Source: CADCTP01 sp963849885
GTDB lineage: Bacteria > Actinomycetota > Actinomycetes > Mycobacteriales > CADCTP01
Reading direction: 5' to 3'
Length of the DNA stretch: 64,000 bases
Assembly: GCA_963849885.1 (NCBI GenBank)
Contig: CAWKIV010000006.1
Coordinates: forward strand, 248,001-312,000
Part shown: positions 1 to 12,223 of the stretch, piece by piece
How positions within the stretch are numbered: the stretch's first letter is position 1
How the letters are laid out: each line of letters opens with the position of its first letter
Translations under genes and position numbers: made by a program
The notes under the pieces: model-generated
Databases searched by the model: none
Seen by the model: only the letters and a program-made list of their open reading frames with translations
What the model was told of the DNA's origin: nothing

Positions 1-563
1 TCCGGCGGCGCCCATGGGGTGTGCGTGAAGTGCGCGATCCGCAGGTCGTCCCGCCGCTCCCGCAGCTGCCGGGGGCAGACGTCCAGGTGGTAGTCCTGGA
101 TCATCACCTTGGCCCCGGGTGCCGCCTCCGCGGCCAGCGCGTCCGCGAACGCCCGGTTGTACCGCTCGTACGCGGCCCACAGCCGCCGCCAGCCGGCGTC
201 GAAGACCGGCTTGTTCGCGCTGTCGTACAGCTGGTGGTTGACGAACCAGATGGTCGAGTTGGCGATGCCGTTGTACGCCCGGCCGAATGTCAGCGGGTCC
301 AGCGGCAGCATCCGCACGTCCAGCCCGCCGGTGTCCAGGCCGGCCTCGGCCAGGTGCCCGTCCGGCGCCCGCCGGGCCGCGACCCGCTCCCGGTCGCTCA
401 GCGCCGCGCACACCCACAGCCCGCCGACCTCGGACAGCGCCGAGACCATGCCGCTGACCAGCCCGCCGCCGCCGCGGCGCACCTCCTGCTTCCCGCCCGG
501 ACCGGCGGCGATCTGCACCGGCCCCCGGTTGGACGCGATGAGCAGCCGCCGCTCCCCGGTCAC
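1..563 (-). CDS. otsA: Trehalose-6-phosphate synthase (GT20), N-terminal part, cut by window edge
   Basis: About 187 N-terminal residues are present; the rest lies beyond base 1. The enzyme is expected to transfer glucose from a nucleotide sugar to glucose-6-phosphate in the cytoplasm, giving trehalose-6-phosphate. Family landmarks appear in order: LLIASNRGPVQ near the start, the glycine-rich GGGGLVSGM loop, FVNHQLYD, VMIQDYHLDVCPRQLR and AHFTHTPWAPP, which match the glucose-phosphate-binding half of GT20 enzymes. The GTG start at 563 overlaps the TGA of the upstream GH15 gene (GTGA), so the two are probably translationally coupled. A related GT20 enzyme using another acceptor cannot be excluded. 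Confidence 0.85.
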   Translation of the reverse strand, partial: MTGERRLLIASNRGPVQIAAGPGGKQEVRRGGGGLVSGMVSALSEVGGLWVCAALSDRERVAARRAPDGHLAEAGLDTGGLDVRMLPLDPLTFGRAYNGIANSTIWFVNHQLYDSANKPVFDAGWRRLWAAYERYNRAFADALAAEAAPGAKVMIQDYHLDVCPRQLRERRDDLRIAHFTHTPWAPP

Positions 564-2368
564 GACGCCACCCGCGGCTGGCGCAGCCCCGGCGCGGCCG
601 AGCGCGCCCCGGACAGGTGCCGGGCCGCGTTGACCAGGCCGAGGTGGCTGAACGCCTGCGGGGTGTTGCCGACCTGCCGGCCCAGCCGCGGGTCGTACTC
701 CTCGGCCAGCAGGCCCACGTCGTTGGCCAGCGCCATCAGCTTCTCCAGCATCTCCGTCGCCTCCCGCTGCCGGCCGATGCCGTGCAGCGCGTCCGCCAAC
801 CAGAAGGAGCACGCCAGGAACGCGCCCTCGTCCCCCGGCAGGCCGTCGTCGGACGCCCCGACCCCGGGCCGGTAGCGCAGCACGAAGCCGTCCTGGCACA
901 GCTCCTGCTCCACCGCCCGCACCGTGCCGGCCACCCGCGGGTCCTCCCAGGGCAGGAACCGGACCTGCGGGATCAGCAGCAGCGCCGCGTCCAGCTCGGC
1001 CGACCCGTACGCCTGGGTGAAGGTGTTGCGCCCGGCGTCGTAGCCCTTCGTCACCACCTCGTCGAAGATCTCCTGCCGGGTGCGCCGCCAGGAGTCCACC
1101 GGCCCGTCCAGGCCGAAGTGCTCCACCCCGGCGATCATCCGGTCGAAGGCGACCCAGGCCATCACCTTGGAGTGCACGAAGTCCCGGCGCGGGCCGCGCA
1201 TCTCCCACAGCCCGTTGTCCGGCTGCCGCCAGTTGCCCTCCAGGAACTCCAGCAGGTTTTTCTGCAGCGCCCAGGCGTCGTCGTTGCGGGACAGCCGGGC
1301 CTCCCGGGAGAAGGACAGCCCGTCCAGCGTCTCCCCCCACACGTCCAGCTGCAGCTGCTCGGACGCGGCGTTGCCGATCCGCACCGGTTGCGAGCCCTCG
1401 TAGCCGGGCAGCCAGTCCAGCTCGAACTCGGGCAGCCGCCGGGTGCCGTCGATGCCGTACATGATCTGCAGGTCGGCCGGGTCGCCGGCGACCGCGCGCA
1501 GCAGCCAGTCCCGCCACTTGCCGGCCTCGGCCTTGAAGCCGGCGCCGAGCAACGCCTGCAGGGTGAGCGCCGCGTCCCGCAGCCAGCAGTAGCGGTAGTC
1601 CCAGTTGCGCGGGCCGCCGATCTGCTCGGGCAGGCTGGTCGTGGCCGCGGCCACGACCCCGCCGGTGGGCTGGAAGGTCAGCGCCTTGAGCACCACCAGC
1701 GAGCGGCGGACCTCGCTCTGCCAGCCCCCGTCGTACGTGCTGTGGGACATCCACTCGGCCCAGTACGCCTCCGTGTCGTCCACCGCCTGGAAGGCGTCCA
1801 CCGGCTTCGGCGGCCGCTGCCAGGACGGGTGCCAGGTGAGCACGAACGGCACCCGCTGGCCGGCGGAGACGGTGAACTCGGAGTGCGTGGCCAGGTCCCG
1901 CCCCTCCAGCGGGGCCGGCGTGCTCAGCCAGGCCGAGTCCGGCCCGGCCACCGCGACCACCTGGTGGTCGACCCGGCGCACCCACGGCACCACCCGGCCG
2001 TAGTCGAAGCGCAGCCGCAGCTCGCTGTGCATCGGCACCCGGCCGGAGATGCCCTCGACCACCCGGACCACGTCCGGCGCCTCGTCCCGCGGCGGCATGC
2101 AGTCGACCACCCGGACGCTGCCCTCCGGGGTCTCCCACACCGTCTCCAGCACCAGCGTGTCGCCGCGGTAGCCGCGCCGGGTCGCGGTGCCGCCGGCCGC
2201 CGGCGCCAGCCGCCAGTGGCCGTTGTCCTCGGTGCCCAGCAGCGCGGCGAAGCAGGCCGGCGAGTCGAAGTGCGGGAAGCACAACCAGTCGATCGACCCG
2301 TCCCGGCCCACCAGCGCCGCCGTCTGCAGATCACCGAGCAGCGCGTAGTCCTCGATCAACCCCGCCAT
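560..2368 (-). CDS. Glycoside hydrolase family 15 protein (trehalase/glucoamylase-like)
   Basis: This 602-residue cytoplasmic protein looks full length for the actinobacterial GH15 family, whose mycobacterial members hydrolyse trehalose to glucose. It begins MAGLIEDYALLGDLQTAALV, followed by DGSIDWLCFPHFDSPA, a typical N-terminal signature. The (alpha/alpha)6 barrel shows GGPRNWDYRYCWLRDA and IGNAASEQLQLDVWGE, with acidic residues in the expected catalytic region. No signal peptide is seen. Its stop codon overlaps the start of the GT20 synthase downstream, so a trehalose-making and a probable trehalose-cleaving enzyme share one transcript. Trehalase is inferred from family and context; another alpha-glucosidase activity is possible. 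Confidence 0.85.
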   Translation of the reverse strand: MAGLIEDYALLGDLQTAALVGRDGSIDWLCFPHFDSPACFAALLGTEDNGHWRLAPAAGGTATRRGYRGDTLVLETVWETPEGSVRVVDCMPPRDEAPDVVRVVEGISGRVPMHSELRLRFDYGRVVPWVRRVDHQVVAVAGPDSAWLSTPAPLEGRDLATHSEFTVSAGQRVPFVLTWHPSWQRPPKPVDAFQAVDDTEAYWAEWMSHSTYDGGWQSEVRRSLVVLKALTFQPTGGVVAAATTSLPEQIGGPRNWDYRYCWLRDAALTLQALLGAGFKAEAGKWRDWLLRAVAGDPADLQIMYGIDGTRRLPEFELDWLPGYEGSQPVRIGNAASEQLQLDVWGETLDGLSFSREARLSRNDDAWALQKNLLEFLEGNWRQPDNGLWEMRGPRRDFVHSKVMAWVAFDRMIAGVEHFGLDGPVDSWRRTRQEIFDEVVTKGYDAGRNTFTQAYGSAELDAALLLIPQVRFLPWEDPRVAGTVRAVEQELCQDGFVLRYRPGVGASDDGLPGDEGAFLACSFWLADALHGIGRQREATEMLEKLMALANDVGLLAEEYDPRLGRQVGNTPQAFSHLGLVNAARHLSGARSAAPGLRQPRVAS

Positions 2369-2421
2369 GCTGCCTTCCTACCCCACCCCGGGAGCTTCCC
2401 GCGCCAGGGGATCATGGGCGG

Positions 2422-3201
2422 GTGCGGATCACCCACATCGGCGGCCCGACGACGCTGATCGAGGTCGCCGGCTGGCGGCTGCTGACCGACCCGACCTTCG
2501 ACCCGCCCGGCCGGCGGTACTCCTTCGGCTGGGGCACGTCGTCGGTCAAGCTGGCCGGTCCGGCCGTCCGGCCCGCGGACCTCGGCGCGGTCGACGCGGT
2601 GCTGCTCACCCACGACCATCACGCCGACAACCTGGACACCGCCGGGCGGGCGCTGCTGACGGCCGCCGGGACGGTGGTCACCACGGTGGCGGGCGCGCGG
2701 CGGCTCGGCGGCGGCGCCCGCGGGCTGGCGCCGTGGACGAGCACCACGCTGGAGGCGCCCGACCGGCCCGCGATCGAGGTGACCGCGACCCCGTGCCGGC
2801 ACGGCCCGCCGCTGAGCGGCCCGATCACCGGCGAGGTCGCCGGCTTCGCGCTGCGCTGGGACGGCCAGCAGCACGGCGTGCTCTGGGTCTCCGGCGACAC
2901 CGTGCTGTACGACGGCGTCCGGCAGGTCGCCGCCCGGCTGGACGTCGACGTGGCCGTGCTGCACCTGGGCGGGGTGCGCTTCGGGCTGACCGGGCCGGTG
3001 CGCTACACGATGACCGCCGCGGACGCCGTCCCGCTGCTGTCCGCGTTGCGGCCGCGCACCGTGCTGCCGGTGCACTACGAGGGCTGGGCGCACTTCCGGG
3101 AGGACCGGGCGGCCGCGGAGCGGGCCTTCGCGGCCGCGCCGGCCGCGGTCCGCGACGCCGTGCGCTGGCTGACCCCCGGCGTCCCCCTCGACCTGCCCTG
3201 A
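2422..3201 (+). CDS. Metallo-beta-lactamase-fold hydrolase (UlaG/RomA-like)
   Basis: This 259-residue protein has the metal-binding THDHHADN motif (HxHxDH class) near residue 63, preceded by ITHIGGPTTLIEVAGWRLLTDP, which is characteristic of the UlaG-like branch. Later metal ligands are likely in WVSGDTVLYDG and in LPVHYEGW near the C terminus. Members hydrolyse phosphoesters, lactones or N-acyl phospholipids, so no substrate is assigned. No signal peptide is seen. The GTG start at 2422 is the first in-frame start after the divergent GH15 gene, which leaves a 53-bp shared promoter region. A YjbR-like gene follows 18 bp downstream on the same strand. Confidence 0.8.
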   Translation: MRITHIGGPTTLIEVAGWRLLTDPTFDPPGRRYSFGWGTSSVKLAGPAVRPADLGAVDAVLLTHDHHADNLDTAGRALLTAAGTVVTTVAGARRLGGGARGLAPWTSTTLEAPDRPAIEVTATPCRHGPPLSGPITGEVAGFALRWDGQQHGVLWVSGDTVLYDGVRQVAARLDVDVAVLHLGGVRFGLTGPVRYTMTAADAVPLLSALRPRTVLPVHYEGWAHFREDRAAAERAFAAAPAAVRDAVRWLTPGVPLDLP

Positions 3202-3219
3202 CCGGGGCACAATCCCGGC

Positions 3220-3558
3220 ATGAGCCCGGACGAGTTGAAGGAGCACTGCCTGAGCAAGCCCGGCGCCTGGCCGGACGAGCCCTGGGAGGGCGACACGGTG
3301 GCCAAGGTCGGCCCGAAGATCTTCGCCTTCCTCGGCACCGAGTCGGTCGGCGTGAAGTGCGGCCCCGACCGGGCGGTCGCCGACGAGTGGCTGGCCCGCT
3401 ACCCGGACGACGCCTCGGTGATGGCGTACATCGGGCGCTCCGGCTGGAACACGCTCCGCCTCGACGGCGCCATCCCGGCCGACGAGATCCGCGAGGCCGT
3501 CGACGCCTCGTACGACGCCGTCGTCGCCAAGCTCCCCCGCAAGCACCGCCCCCAGTGA
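3220..3558 (+). CDS. MmcQ/YjbR family protein
   Basis: The 112-residue protein is the usual length for this single-domain family. The N-terminal region LKEHCLSKPGAWPDEPWEG and the central KIFAFLGTESVGVKCGP followed by GRSGWNTLRLDG are diagnostic. The fold resembles a double-wing DNA-binding protein, but the molecular role is not established. It lies 18 bp after the metallo-hydrolase gene and is probably co-transcribed with it. Its TGA stop sits inside the first copy of a GTGACGG repeat (see 3554-3661). Confidence 0.85.
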   Translation: MSPDELKEHCLSKPGAWPDEPWEGDTVAKVGPKIFAFLGTESVGVKCGPDRAVADEWLARYPDDASVMAYIGRSGWNTLRLDGAIPADEIREAVDASYDAVVAKLPRKHRPQ

Positions 3559-3661
3559 CGGCTCAACCCCGCGAGTGACGGACTCCGCGGCCGAGTGACG
3601 GACTCCGCGCGCCGTCACTCGACGGCCCGGGCGCCGTCACTCGCGGGCGGGCGCCGTCACT
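3554..3661. repeat. Intergenic inverted-repeat cluster, GAGTGACGG/CCGTCACTC family (copy 1)
   Basis: Six copies of the motif lie between two convergent genes: three as (G)AGTGACGG at 3554, 3573 and 3593, then three as CCGTCACT(C) at 3612, 3634 and 3654. Forward and reverse copies can pair into 9-10 bp stems, so the cluster could act as a bidirectional terminator. The first copy contains the stop codon of the YjbR-like gene. Related clusters occur at 35599-35705 and 43505-43803. Confidence 0.8.
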
Positions 3662-3671
3662 GGTGGGCGGG

Positions 3672-5216
3672 TCAGGTGGCGAGGTCGGTGAGGATGCGGC
3701 GGGCGGCGTTGTGGCCGGCGGCGCCGATGACCGAGCCGGCGGGGTGGCAGCCGGCGGCGCCGGCGTAGACCCCGTCGACGCCGGTCGCGTACGGCATCCG
3801 GTCGGCGAACGAGATCGAGTTGTCGACGTGCATGATGTTGCCGCCGGTGATGCCGAAGTGCTCCTCGATCCCCGGCGGCGCCAGCGCGTGCACGTCGACC
3901 AGCAGGTCCCGGGTGCCCGGCGCGTACGCCTCCACCAGGTCGAGCAGGCGGTCCACGTACTTCTCCTGCTCGGCCGCCCAGGACGAGCCGGCCACCTCGT
4001 GCGGCACGCCCTGCACGAAGAGCGCCGAGGAGTGGGTGCCGGCGTCGTCGGACAGCGACGGGTCCAGGGTGGAGTGCAGATACCACTCCAGCGGGGGCGC
4101 GGCCGGCAGCCGGCCGGCCGCGGCGTCCGCGAACGCCTCCCGCAGCGCGGTCAGCACGCTGCCGTCGGCGGCCGGCGGCGGCAGCAGGTGCACGGTGGTG
4201 CCGTGCTGCCCGTGCCCCGGCTCCGGCAGCGCGGCGAACCGGGGCAGCCCGGCCAGCGCGAGGTTGACCTTCATGGTCTGCCCGGCCGAGCGCTCCGCGT
4301 ACGCGGCCAGTCGGTCGCGCAGCGCCGCCGGGGTGGCGGCGCCGAGCAGGCCGGGCAGCCGGTACGCGTCCGTGCAGACCAGGACGACGCGCGCCGGCAC
4401 CGTGCCGTCCGCCGTCCGGACCCCGGTGGCCGCGCCGCCGGCGGTCTCGATCGCCTCGACCGCGCAGCCGGTGCGGATCCGTGCGCCGGCTCCGGCGGCG
4501 AGCGCGGCCAGCCGCTGGGTCACGGTGCCCATGCCGCCGCGGACCACCATCCAGGTCCCGCCCGCGCCGGGCAGCCGGCACATGTTGTGCACCAGCAGGT
4601 TGTGCCCGGAGCCGGGCGACCACGGCGAGCCGGTCAGGCCGGGCATCCCGTCGGTCACCGCGTACATCGCCTGGACGGTCTCGGACTCGAAGCCGAAGCG
4701 GCCCAGGTAGTCCATCGCCGACCCGCGCACCATGGTGACGAAGGTCTCCCGCAGCGCCGGCCGGACGTGCCGCTCGGCGATCTCCTCGACCGGCGCCGGC
4801 TCGGCCAGCCAGGCCGGCGCGAGGTCCTCCCGGAGCGCGGCCAGCTCCTGGCCCATCGCCTGGTCCGCCCGCGCGTCCGCGGCCGAGAAGAACTCCGCGA
4901 ACCGCGCCGCCGCCCGGTCCGAGCCGAGCAGCAGGTGCCGCCCGTCCAGGGTGGGCAGGAAGTAGTGCGGGTCGCGGCGGACCAGCGGCAGGTCCAGTCC
5001 CAGCGTCGCCATCAGCTCGGGCGGCATCAGGCCCAGCAGGTACGCCCCCGTCGAGGCGGCCAGGCCGGGTGCCTTGCCGAACGGGTGCTCGGTGCGGCAT
5101 GCGCCGCCGACCACGTCCGCCCGCTCCAGCACCTCGACGGCCAGCCCGGCCCGGGCCAGCAGCGTCGCGGCGACCAGCCCGTTGTGCCCGGCCCCGACCA
5201 CCACCACGTCCGTCAT
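3672..5216 (-). CDS. Phytoene dehydrogenase-like FAD-dependent oxidoreductase
   Basis: A 514-residue flavoprotein of the COG1233 type. The ATG at 5216 is chosen because MTDVVVVGAGHNGLVAATLLARAG, the dinucleotide-binding GxGxxG fold, then begins at residue 7 as usual. ERADVVGGACRTE follows, and the C-terminal FAD-binding segment contains GVDGVYAGAAGCHPAGSVIGAAGHNAA. Carotenoid desaturases, all-trans-retinol saturases and amine oxidases share this fold. No carotenoid genes lie nearby, so the substrate is unknown. The gene is divergent from the ABC exporter, and a strong palindrome (5269-5305) lies between them. Confidence 0.8.
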   Translation of the reverse strand: MTDVVVVGAGHNGLVAATLLARAGLAVEVLERADVVGGACRTEHPFGKAPGLAASTGAYLLGLMPPELMATLGLDLPLVRRDPHYFLPTLDGRHLLLGSDRAAARFAEFFSAADARADQAMGQELAALREDLAPAWLAEPAPVEEIAERHVRPALRETFVTMVRGSAMDYLGRFGFESETVQAMYAVTDGMPGLTGSPWSPGSGHNLLVHNMCRLPGAGGTWMVVRGGMGTVTQRLAALAAGAGARIRTGCAVEAIETAGGAATGVRTADGTVPARVVLVCTDAYRLPGLLGAATPAALRDRLAAYAERSAGQTMKVNLALAGLPRFAALPEPGHGQHGTTVHLLPPPAADGSVLTALREAFADAAAGRLPAAPPLEWYLHSTLDPSLSDDAGTHSSALFVQGVPHEVAGSSWAAEQEKYVDRLLDLVEAYAPGTRDLLVDVHALAPPGIEEHFGITGGNIMHVDNSISFADRMPYATGVDGVYAGAAGCHPAGSVIGAAGHNAARRILTDLAT

Positions 5217-5268
5217 GCCGCCCACGGTAGCGACGGAGGTGGATGGGACGGCAGGGCCGGAACGGGAC

Positions 5269-5305
5269 GGACCCGCCATCCACCGATCGGTGGATGGGCG
5301 GGTCC
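5269..5305. promoter_or_regulatory. Long palindrome, candidate operator between divergent genes
   Basis: A perfect 22-bp palindrome occupies 5276-5297, with half-site CCATCCACCGA. It is extended on both sides by GGACCCG/CGGGTCC arms offset by one base. It lies 53 bp upstream of the oxidoreductase start and 76 bp upstream of the ABC ATPase start, as expected for a dimeric repressor controlling one or both. No regulator gene is adjacent. A terminator role is unlikely because both neighbours start here. Confidence 0.6.
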
Positions 5306-5380
5306 ATCCGCAGCGGGAGGAATTCCGTCGTACCGCTCTGCTTTGATGTGCGCCAGCGATCACGACCGGGAGGGAGACCC

Positions 5381-6442
5381 GTGGCTGACCAGCCAGGCCG
5401 GATCGTCGTGTCCGGCCTGTCCAAGACCTTCGGCCAAGTGCGCGCCGTGGACGACCTGAGCTTCACCGTGGAGCCCGGCTCGGTGACCGGCTTCCTGGGG
5501 CCCAACGGCGCGGGCAAGACGACCACCCTGCGGATGCTGCTCGGGCTGGTGACCCCGACCGGCGGGACCGCCACCATCGGCGGCGTGCGCTACGCGGACA
5601 TCTCGTATCCGATGCGCACGGTCGGCGCGGTGCTGGAGGCGTCCAGCTTCCACCCCGGCCGCACCGCCCGTAACCACCTGCGGGTCTACGCGGCCGCGTC
5701 CGGCATCCCGGACAAGCGGGCCGACGAGGTGCTCGCCCAGGTCGGGCTGACCGAGGCGGCCCGGCGCAAGACCAAGGGCTACTCGCTCGGCATGCGGCAG
5801 CGGCTCGGCCTCGCCTTCGCGCTGCTCGGCGACCCGCAGGTGCTGCTGCTCGACGAGCCGGCCAACGGGCTGGATCCGGAGGGCATCCTCTGGCTGCGCG
5901 GCTTCCTCAAGGCGCTGGCCCGCGAGGGCCGGACCGTGCTGGTGTCCAGCCACCTGCTCACCGAGGTGCAGCAGACCGCCGACCGGGTGGTCATCCTCAG
6001 CCAGGGCAGGCTGGTCCGGGAGGGCTCGATCGAGGAGCTCGAGGCCGAGAGCGGCGTGACCGTGGTGGTCCGCTCGCCGCAGGTGGACGCGCTGGCCGCG
6101 GCGCTGGACGGCTCGGGCGAGGTCAGCCGCGGCGGGCCGGACCTGCTGCAGGTCCGCGGGATGGAGGCCGCGGCGGTCGGCCACGCCGCGTTCACCGCCG
6201 GCATCGAGCTGCACGAGCTGCGCACCGAGCGGGCCGACCTGGAGCAGCTGTTCTTCTCGCTGACCCAGGCGCAATACACCGCGCCCACCCCGGGCCAGCC
6301 GACCGGCCAGGTCGCGCCGCCCGGCTTCCCGCCGGGCGGGCCGCCCCCACCCGGCTTCCCGCCGGGCGGGCCACCGCCGCCGCCGGGCCTGCAGCCGGGT
6401 GCGCCCACCGGTCCCGCGTCCGCTCCCGGAGGTGCCCGGTGA
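5381..6442 (+). CDS. ABC transporter ATP-binding protein with proline-rich tail
   Basis: A 353-residue ATPase for an ABC-2 type exporter. It has a Walker A motif GPNGAGKTTT near residue 41, signature-like YSLGMRQRLG, Walker B VLLLDEPANGLDPEG and switch histidine SSHLL. After the nucleotide-binding domain (about residues 5-220) comes the usual accessory C-terminal domain. It ends in an unusual tail of about 50 residues rich in Pro and Gly, with two PPGFPPGGPPPP copies. The GTG at 5381 has GGGAGGGAG 6 bases upstream. Its stop overlaps the permease start (GTGA). The exported substrate is unknown. Confidence 0.9.
   Translation: MADQPGRIVVSGLSKTFGQVRAVDDLSFTVEPGSVTGFLGPNGAGKTTTLRMLLGLVTPTGGTATIGGVRYADISYPMRTVGAVLEASSFHPGRTARNHLRVYAAASGIPDKRADEVLAQVGLTEAARRKTKGYSLGMRQRLGLAFALLGDPQVLLLDEPANGLDPEGILWLRGFLKALAREGRTVLVSSHLLTEVQQTADRVVILSQGRLVREGSIEELEAESGVTVVVRSPQVDALAAALDGSGEVSRGGPDLLQVRGMEAAAVGHAAFTAGIELHELRTERADLEQLFFSLTQAQYTAPTPGQPTGQVAPPGFPPGGPPPPGFPPGGPPPPPGLQPGAPTGPASAPGGAR
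6313..6390 (+). repeat. In-frame tandem repeat encoding PPGFPPGGPP
   Basis: Two near-identical direct copies containing CCCGGCTTCCCGCCGGGCGG lie in the 3' end of the ABC ATPase gene. The copies keep frame and encode a proline/glycine tail of the kind often seen in actinobacterial membrane-associated proteins. Confidence 0.75.
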
Positions 6443-7197
6443 CCGCCGCCCTGCGCGCCGAGGTGCGCAAGCTGACCACGACCCAGGTGCTGCTCTGGCT
6501 GACCGTGCTGGCCGTCGTGCTGTGCCTCGGGCTGGCCAGCCTCGGCTCCGGGTTCGCCGAGGAGACGCCGGGCGGCCAGCCGTTCGAGCTGGTGCTCAAC
6601 TTCATCCTCGGCTTCCCCTACCTGATGGCCGCGATCCTCGGCGTCATCGGGATCACCGGCGAATACCGCCACCTCACCGCGACGCCGACCTTCCTCAGCG
6701 TGCCCCGGCGCGGCACCGTGGTGTCGGCCAAGCTGGTGGTCTACCTGGTCACCGGGCTGCTGCTCGGCGTGCTGTGCCTCGGCGCGACCATCGCGCTGGC
6801 GGCACCGTGGCTGAGCGCCCGGGGGTTCACCGTCGACCTCGGCGCCGACAGCACCATGCGGATCATCATCGGCGGCATCATCGCGAGCGGGATCTACGCG
6901 ATCTTCGGGGTCGGCGTCGGCGCGCTGCTGCGCAACCAGGTGGCCGCGGTGGTCGGCCTGGTGATCTACCTGTTCGTCGCGGAGCCCATCCTGTCCGCGA
7001 TCCCCAGGGTCCAGTCGGCGTACCCCTACCTGCCGGGCGGTGCGGCGAGCGCGCTCACCCAGACCACCGACCCCAACGCGCAGGTCAGCGGCTACACGCT
7101 GCTGGACCCGTGGCAGGGCGGGCTGCTGCTGCTGGCGTACGGGCTGGTGTTCGCGATCCTCGGCTCGCTGCTCACGGTGCGTCGCGACGTGACCTGA
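6439..7197 (+). CDS. ABC transporter permease (ABC-2 type)
   Basis: A 252-residue integral membrane protein with about six hydrophobic segments, including LLWLTVLAVVLCLGLASL near the N terminus, LLLGVLCLGATIALAAPW in the middle and LLLLAYGLVFAILGSLLTV at the C terminus. A cytoplasmic GEYRHLTATPTFLSVPRR segment after the second helix is typical of ABC-2 permeases. The GTG start overlaps the TGA of the ATPase gene, so together they form a two-gene exporter operon. A GC-rich hairpin at 7213-7263 ends it. Confidence 0.85.
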   Translation: MTAALRAEVRKLTTTQVLLWLTVLAVVLCLGLASLGSGFAEETPGGQPFELVLNFILGFPYLMAAILGVIGITGEYRHLTATPTFLSVPRRGTVVSAKLVVYLVTGLLLGVLCLGATIALAAPWLSARGFTVDLGADSTMRIIIGGIIASGIYAIFGVGVGALLRNQVAAVVGLVIYLFVAEPILSAIPRVQSAYPYLPGGAASALTQTTDPNAQVSGYTLLDPWQGGLLLLAYGLVFAILGSLLTVRRDVT

Positions 7198-7212
7198 GCG
7201 CGTCCCGGTCCG

Positions 7213-7263
7213 GGGCCGGGCGGCCCCGCCTGCTGTGCACACCAGCGGGCGGCCGCCCGGCCC
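7213..7263 (+). terminator. GC-rich hairpin after ABC exporter operon
   Basis: A 13-bp perfect stem (GGGCCGGGCGGCC at 7213-7225 with its complement at 7251-7263) starts 15 bp after the permease stop. There is no U-tract, which is common for actinobacterial intrinsic terminators. It separates the exporter operon from kgd. Confidence 0.6.
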
Positions 7264-7396
7264 TTGCCGTATCCGGACGTTCCCTGCCGTTTCCCGCCGT
7301 CGACCGCCGGTCCGGGGCCGACCCGGCCGCCGCGGGCGGTAACCTGGGAGGCCGGATCACCAGTGTTTCCAACGCGGGAAGAGGCGACCGCAGACC

Positions 7397-11305
<3,909 letters not shown>

Positions 11306-11311
11306 TCCGGC

Positions 11312-11488
11312 GTGTACGCGACGGACCGCGGCATCGAGGAGCTGGCCGACCGGCGGGGCGACGAGACGGTGACGCTGGCCTGGCTGGCCGACCGGCTGCA
11401 GGCGTTCGTCGACCTGCACCCGGAGTTCGAGGTGCCGGTCGAGCGGCTGGCCACCTGGCTGGCCCGGGACGACGCCGGCGAGGAGTGA
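11312..11488 (+). CDS. Small DUF6104-like protein
   Basis: A 58-residue acidic protein beginning VYATDRGIEELADRRGDE and ending PVERLATWLARDDAGEE. I recognise the pattern as the actinobacterial DUF6104 family, which has no known function. It starts 6 bp after kgd and its TGA overlaps the GTG of the next gene, so the three are probably one transcript. It is easily missed because it is so short. Confidence 0.75.
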   Translation: MYATDRGIEELADRRGDETVTLAWLADRLQAFVDLHPEFEVPVERLATWLARDDAGEE

Positions 11489-12201
11489 GTCTGCCGCTGG
11501 CCCGGGTGTCGGTCGTGCCGGCCGCCCGGTACGACCCGGACGCCTGGTATTGGCAGGTGCCGGTGGTGGCCCAGGTCCGCGACCGCGGTCTCGACCTCGA
11601 CTCGCCGGTGACGGTGCTGGTCGGGGAGAACGGCAGCGGCAAGTCCACGCTGGTCGAGGCCCTGGCCGCGGCCTGGGGCCGGCGGCTGACCGCCCAGGTG
11701 CACCACTGGACGCCCCAGTCCGGCGACGAGGACGCCGACCTCGGCTGGCACCTGCGGCTGGACGGCGAGCGGCCGCCGCCGCAGGGCGGCTGCTTCCTGC
11801 GCGCGGAGGCGATGCACGCGCACTTCGCCACGCTCGGCGACGACACCCGCGCCTTCGACGGCCGGGCGCTCAACGCCCGCTCGCACGGCGAGGGCTTCCT
11901 CGCCTTCCTGGAGTCGCGCCGCACCGAGCGCGGGCTCTACCTGCTGGACGAGCCGGAGGCGGCGCTGTCGTTCCGGTCCTGCCTGGCGCTGCTGGTGCTG
12001 CTCGGCGACGCGGTCGCCGCCGGCTCCCAGGTGGTGCTGGCCACCCACTCGCCGCTGCTGGCCGCGCTGCCCGGCGCCCGCGTCCTGGAGCTCGGCGAGG
12101 ACGGCGCGGTGCCGCGCGAGTGGGACGAGCTGGACCTGGTCCGGGACTGGCGGGACTTCCTCGCCGCGCCGGACCGCTGGCTGCGGCACCTGCGCGGCTG
12201 A
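11485..12201 (+). CDS. AAA-family ATPase, RecF/SMC-like ABC ATPase fold (COG3910-like)
   Basis: A 238-residue soluble ATPase. It has Walker A VGENGSGKST near residue 48, signature-region LNARSHGEGFLAFLESR, Walker B GLYLLDEPEAALS and a switch histidine in LATHSPLLAALPG. The order and short length match stand-alone predicted ATPases of the OLD/RecF type rather than transporter subunits, and no permease is adjacent. The GTG at 11485 overlaps the preceding stop (GTGA). Its coupling to kgd and the DUF6104-like gene gives no clear function. Confidence 0.8.
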   Translation: MSLPLARVSVVPAARYDPDAWYWQVPVVAQVRDRGLDLDSPVTVLVGENGSGKSTLVEALAAAWGRRLTAQVHHWTPQSGDEDADLGWHLRLDGERPPPQGGCFLRAEAMHAHFATLGDDTRAFDGRALNARSHGEGFLAFLESRRTERGLYLLDEPEAALSFRSCLALLVLLGDAVAAGSQVVLATHSPLLAALPGARVLELGEDGAVPREWDELDLVRDWRDFLAAPDRWLRHLRG

Positions 12202-12223
12202 GGCCCGACCCGGCGGACCCGGC

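Noticed and set aside
617..2458. 613-codon open frame antisense to the GH15 gene
   Set aside because: No motifs, biased composition, and GH15 signatures are intact on the other strand.
11485..12201. ABC transporter ATPase
   Set aside because: Walker motifs are present but no permease is linked, and the short RecF/OLD-like layout fits a stand-alone ATPase better.
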